A stretch of 8,868 nucleotides of DNA from Gemmatimonadota bacterium (lineage in GTDB: Bacteria > Gemmatimonadota > Gemmatimonadetes > Gemmatimonadales > GWC2-71-9), in contig JAHEFN010000082.1 in assembly GCA_024640185.1 (NCBI GenBank), forward strand, positions 1 to 8,868, written 5' to 3'. The notes beneath the pieces were generated by a model. That model did not search any database and had not been told where the DNA came from. It saw nothing but the letters and a program-made list of their open reading frames with translations. Within the stretch, counting starts at the first letter, position 1. The number at the start of each line of letters is the position of its first letter. Positions 5,474 to 8,868 of this stretch are shown here, piece after piece. The translations under genes were made by a program, and so were the position numbers.

Positions 5474-8400
5474 CTAGCTCGAGACGGCGGCCTTCCGCTC
5501 CTCGCCGCCCCCGAGCGCCTCGCCCACGATCCGCTGTTGCTCAAGGTTGTGCGCCGCCGGATACCCCTCGGCCGGCGAGGCGCGCTCGGGCCGCCCGGCA
5601 TAGCGCAGCGTGACCCCGTCCGGCAGCAGCTCCCGGAGGCGGGGCTCCATGTAACTCCACGCCCCCATGTTGCGCGGCTCCTCCTGTGCCCAGACCACCT
5701 CGGTGAGCGACGGGTAGCGTGCCAGCAGTGATCGCATCTCATCGGCAGGCAGCGGGTAGAGCTGTTCGACGCGAGCGACCGGTGGCCGGCTGCCACGATC
5801 GGCAGCCTCGGCCATGATATCGTAGAAGACCTTGCCACTGCAGAGCACCAATGAGCGCGCCGCGGCGCCGTCACGATAGTCCGGATCGTCGAGCACCGGA
5901 TGGAAACAGCCTTCCACCAGGTCACCGATCGACGACCCGGCTTCAGGCTTCCTGAGCAGCGACTTGGGGGTCATCACCACCAGCGGTCGACGCACCTTCC
6001 ACCGCGCCTGGCGGCGGAGGAGGTGGAAGTACTGCGCTGGGGTGGTGCAGTTGGCGACCCGGATGTTGCCCTCGGCCGCCAATTGGAGAAAGCGTTCGAG
6101 CCGGGCGCTGGAGTGTTCGGGGCCCTGGCCTTCATAGCCGTGCGGCAACAGGAAGGTGAGCCGTGATGTCACCCCCCACTTGGTGAGCGACGAGGCGACG
6201 AACTGGTCGAGGAAGACCTGTGCCCCGTTGATGAAGTCGCCGAACTGTGCCTCCCAGATGACCAACGCCTCGGGTGCCGCCGTCGCGTAGCCGTACTCGA
6301 ACCCGATCGCCGCGAGTTCGCTGAGCGGTGAGTTGAAGAGCTCCATCGGGGCGAGGGCACCGGGGAGGTTCTGGATCGGCGAAGCGGTGGCCCCGGTGTT
6401 GATGTCGTGGAGCACCAGGTGGCGCTGGGAGAAGGTGCCCCGCTCGGTGTCCTGGCCGGTCATCCGGATCGGTGTCCCCTCGACCAGCAGTGACGCGTAT
6501 GCCAGCGCCTCGGCGTGGGCCCATTCAATCGCCCCCGGCTCGGTGAGCGAGGTGCGCCGCTTCTCCAGCTGGCGGGCGAGTTTCGGCATCGGCTTGAACT
6601 CGGCCGCCCAGCTGGCCAGCTGTTCGTTCAGGGCGAAGAGGGTCTCGGCGCTGACACCGGTCTCGACCCGCTCGCCCACGTCGCCGGCACCGCGCTCGGG
6701 TTCGGGCTCGGCTGCCCGATGGTACGCCCCTGCCTTGAACGCCGATTGAATCTCGATGAGCCGGTCGTAGTTGGCATTCCAGAGCTGGTCAGCGCCGTCG
6801 CTGGGGAGCTCTCCAGCCGCCAGCATCGCGCTCGCGAGGAGCTCGCGGACCGATGGGTGCTCCTTGATCCGGGCGTACATCACCGGTTGGGTGAACGACG
6901 GCTCATCGCTCTCGTTGTGGCCGTTGCGCCGGTAGCCAACGAGGTCGATCAGCACGTCTTCCTGGAACTTGGTGCGGTATGCCATCGCCAACCGCACCGC
7001 GGCGATGCAGGCGGCAGGATCGTCGGCGTTGACATGGATGATCGGGATGTCGAACCCCTTGGCGAGGTCGGAGGCGTAGCGGGTCGAGCGCGAGTCGACC
7101 GGGTCGGTGGTGAAGCCGACCTGGTTGTTCGCGATGATGTGCAGCGTCCCGCCGGTTCCATAACCCCGCAACGCGCCGAGGTTGAGGGTCTCGGCCACGA
7201 CGCCCTGTCCCGGGAACGCGGCGTCGCCATGGATGATCACCGGAATCGCGGCCGATGGATCGAAGTGCGGGCTGCTGCCCTTGCGGGAGGTCTGTTCGGC
7301 GCGTGCCTTGCCATTGACCACGGGGCCGATGAATTCGAGGTGACTCGGGTTGCTGGCCAGCGTCACGCTGATCGTCTTGCCACTCGCGGTGCGGACGGCC
7401 CCCTCGGCACCGTGGTGGTACTTGACGTCCCCGGTGCCACCGTCCGGCGTCATCGATCCCTCGACGTGCTTGCCGCCCTCGAATTCCGCAAAGATCGCCT
7501 CGTACGGCCGGCCGACGGTGTGGGCCAGGACATTGAGTCGGCCGCGATGCGCCATCCCCACGACGGCCTCGCGCGCGCCGCTCTCCGCGGCGAGCTCGAG
7601 GGTGAGGTCGAGCATCGGGACCATCATGTCGAGTCCCTCGATCCCGAATCGCTTGGCACCGAGATAGGCCTTGCCGAGGAAGCGCTCCATGCCCTCGACC
7701 TGGGTCAGCCGCTCGAGGAGCGCGAGGCGCTGTTCCGGAGTCATCGCAGCCCGGTGGGTGCCGGCCTCGATCTGTTGGCGCAACCAGACACGCTGCTCGT
7801 GCGAGGAGATGTGCTCCACCTCGTATGCGATCGTGCCACAGTAGGTGCTGACCAGGTGGGGGTACGACTCGGCCAGTGTGTTGCCGGGGACCGCCGTGCG
7901 GAGCACCGACGAGGGAATGCTGGCCATCACCTCCGGGGTGAGGCCGAGGTCGATCGGATCAAGCGCCGGGTCACCGATCGGTGGCGTGCCAAGCGGGTCG
8001 AGCTGGGCGGCGAGGTTGCCGTGCGTCCGCAACGCCCTGACCAGTGCCATCGCCGCCGCAATGTGATGGAGCTGGCCGGCCGGTGGTGGCGCCGCGGACT
8101 CGGTCGGCGCCGGCGCCGGCACCGACGGGCCGGCGGTCGGGGTGATGGCCCCCATCTCAACGCCGAGTCCGCTGTAGACCTCATCGTAGAAGGCGTGATC
8201 GCCCTGCAGGTATTGATCGACCAGGCGCAGGAACTGGCCGGACTCGGCACCCTGGACGACCCGGTGGTCGTAGGTGCTGGTGAGCATCATCACCTTGGAG
8301 ATGCCGAGTGCGGCGACCTGATCCTTGGACATCCCATGGAATTCCGGGGGATAGCCGATCGCGCCGGTGGCGATGATGGTGCCCTGGCCAGCCATCAATC

Positions 8401-8868
8401 GTGGCACCGAGGCGACGGTGCCGAGGCCCCCGGGATTGGTCAGCGTCATCGTGGTGCCGGCGAAGTCGTCGGGCATCAGCTTGTTGGTGCGGGCCTTCTC
8501 GACGACGGTGTCGTACGCCGCCAGGAAGGTCGTGAAGTCCATCGTGTCGGCGTGCTTGAGGACCGGCACCATCAGGCCGCGGGAGCCGTCCTTCTTCTCG
8601 ACGTCGACGGCAAGGCCGAGGTTGACGTGCTCGGGCACCAACTTGTAGGAGGCGCTCTCCCGCTTCTCGACCCCGGTGCCCATCACCGGGAACTCGCGGG
8701 TGGCACGGACCAGTGCCCAGGCGATCAGGTGGGTGAACGAGAGCTTTTGGTCGCGGGAGGCACGCTTGAGCTGGCCGTTGATGTCGGCACGGCGTTGCTC
8801 CAGGACAGTGACGGGAATCTCCCGGAAGGTGGTGGCCGTGGGAATCTCCAGCGACGCATCCATGTTCC
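5474..8868 (-). CDS. kgd: Multifunctional 2-oxoglutarate decarboxylase/dehydrogenase (E2-E1 fusion, Kgd/OdhA type), N-terminus beyond window
   Basis: At least 1130 residues; numbering here is from the ATG at 8863. That ATG is not the start: the codon before it is Asn, and NMDASLEIPTATTFR matches the interior NMSASLEVPTAT of mycobacterial Kgd, so the N-terminal segment lies past the edge. Residues 1-232 are an E2 succinyltransferase catalytic domain (FTHLIAWALV, LTNPGGLGTVASVPRLM, and STYDHRVVQGAESG with catalytic His200). An Ala/Pro-rich linker (about 236-263) leads to the E1 domain (265-1115), with GMAHRGRLNVLA (436-447), the ThDP-Mg motif from GDAAFPGQG (546-554) to NN (579-580), YRRNGHNE (644-651), SPLSELAAIGFEYGYA (845-860) and HGYEGQGPEHSSARLERFLQ (908-927). 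It converts 2-oxoglutarate by ThDP-dependent decarboxylation and feeds succinyl transfer in the TCA cycle. No lipoyl domain is visible, so a separate lipoylated E2 and an E3 should exist elsewhere. In Actinobacteria this enzyme is controlled by acetyl-CoA and by a phospho-switched FHA protein (GarA/OdhI); neither partner is in the window. Confidence 0.96.
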   Translation of the reverse strand, partial: NMDASLEIPTATTFREIPVTVLEQRRADINGQLKRASRDQKLSFTHLIAWALVRATREFPVMGTGVEKRESASYKLVPEHVNLGLAVDVEKKDGSRGLMVPVLKHADTMDFTTFLAAYDTVVEKARTNKLMPDDFAGTTMTLTNPGGLGTVASVPRLMAGQGTIIATGAIGYPPEFHGMSKDQVAALGISKVMMLTSTYDHRVVQGAESGQFLRLVDQYLQGDHAFYDEVYSGLGVEMGAITPTAGPSVPAPAPTESAAPPPAGQLHHIAAAMALVRALRTHGNLAAQLDPLGTPPIGDPALDPIDLGLTPEVMASIPSSVLRTAVPGNTLAESYPHLVSTYCGTIAYEVEHISSHEQRVWLRQQIEAGTHRAAMTPEQRLALLERLTQVEGMERFLGKAYLGAKRFGIEGLDMMVPMLDLTLELAAESGAREAVVGMAHRGRLNVLAHTVGRPYEAIFAEFEGGKHVEGSMTPDGGTGDVKYHHGAEGAVRTASGKTISVTLASNPSHLEFIGPVVNGKARAEQTSRKGSSPHFDPSAAIPVIIHGDAAFPGQGVVAETLNLGALRGYGTGGTLHIIANNQVGFTTDPVDSRSTRYASDLAKGFDIPIIHVNADDPAACIAAVRLAMAYRTKFQEDVLIDLVGYRRNGHNESDEPSFTQPVMYARIKEHPSVRELLASAMLAAGELPSDGADQLWNANYDRLIEIQSAFKAGAYHRAAEPEPERGAGDVGERVETGVSAETLFALNEQLASWAAEFKPMPKLARQLEKRRTSLTEPGAIEWAHAEALAYASLLVEGTPIRMTGQDTERGTFSQRHLVLHDINTGATASPIQNLPGALAPMELFNSPLSELAAIGFEYGYATAAPEALVIWEAQFGDFINGAQVFLDQFVASSLTKWGVTSRLTFLLPHGYEGQGPEHSSARLERFLQLAAEGNIRVANCTTPAQYFHLLRRQARWKVRRPLVVMTPKSLLRKPEAGSSIGDLVEGCFHPVLDDPDYRDGAAARSLVLCSGKVFYDIMAEAADRGSRPPVARVEQLYPLPADEMRSLLARYPSLTEVVWAQEEPRNMGAWSYMEPRLRELLPDGVTLRYAGRPERASPAEGYPAAHNLEQQRIVGEALGGGEERKAAVSS

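Noticed and set aside
8069..8158. Ala/Pro-coding GC-rich stretch in kgd considered as a repeat element
   Set aside because: It is in frame and explained as the flexible linker between the E2 and E1 domains.
8861..8863. ATG as the true start of kgd
   Set aside because: The preceding codon (Asn) continues the match to the interior of mycobacterial Kgd and the frame is open to the edge, so this Met is internal.

Overview
The window is GC-rich DNA (many codons end in G or C) from a bacterium that I think most likely belongs to Gemmatimonadota or a similar soil/freshwater phylum. This is inferred from gene content: an Acidobacteria/Planctomycetes/Gemmatimonadota-style ECF sigma factor plus TPR-kinase pair, an Ig-like lipoprotein, and an actinobacterial-type fused 2-oxoglutarate decarboxylase. 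No rRNA or other decisive marker is present, so the phylum is a guess.

Layout: (1) positions 1-171 (+) hold the last codons of a membrane protein that starts outside the window, possibly a transporter permease. (2) 347-877 (+) is an OsmC-family protein, followed 17 bases later by 895-1107 (+), a 70-residue remnant of a HAD phosphatase in which the first and last motifs are joined and the middle is gone. (3) Convergent to these, 1144-3883 (-) is a two-gene operon: an ECF sigma factor, then a Ser/Thr protein kinase with C-terminal TPR repeats, whose reading frames overlap by 17 bases. (4) Divergent from the sigma gene, 4054-5331 (+) is a secreted lipoprotein made of Ig-like modules ending in a plastocyanin-like copper domain. 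(5) A near-perfect palindrome at 5425-5452 lies between that gene and the convergent 5474-8868 (-), a large multifunctional 2-oxoglutarate decarboxylase/dehydrogenase (Kgd/OdhA type, E2 catalytic domain fused to E1) whose N-terminus lies beyond the right edge.

Functionally these look like four separate modules: peroxide/organic-substrate defence (OsmC), a phosphorylation-linked transcription switch (sigma plus kinase), an envelope lipoprotein, and the TCA-cycle oxoglutarate step. The most interesting signal is in the sigma factor: the acidic region-2.2 motif that normally binds RNA polymerase is replaced by threonines (TTTA in place of DAED), and the neighbouring co-translated gene is a kinase. 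This fits a switch in which the kinase turns the sigma factor on by phosphorylating those threonines, as known for the EcfP/PknT pair of Vibrio. No anti-sigma factor is visible.
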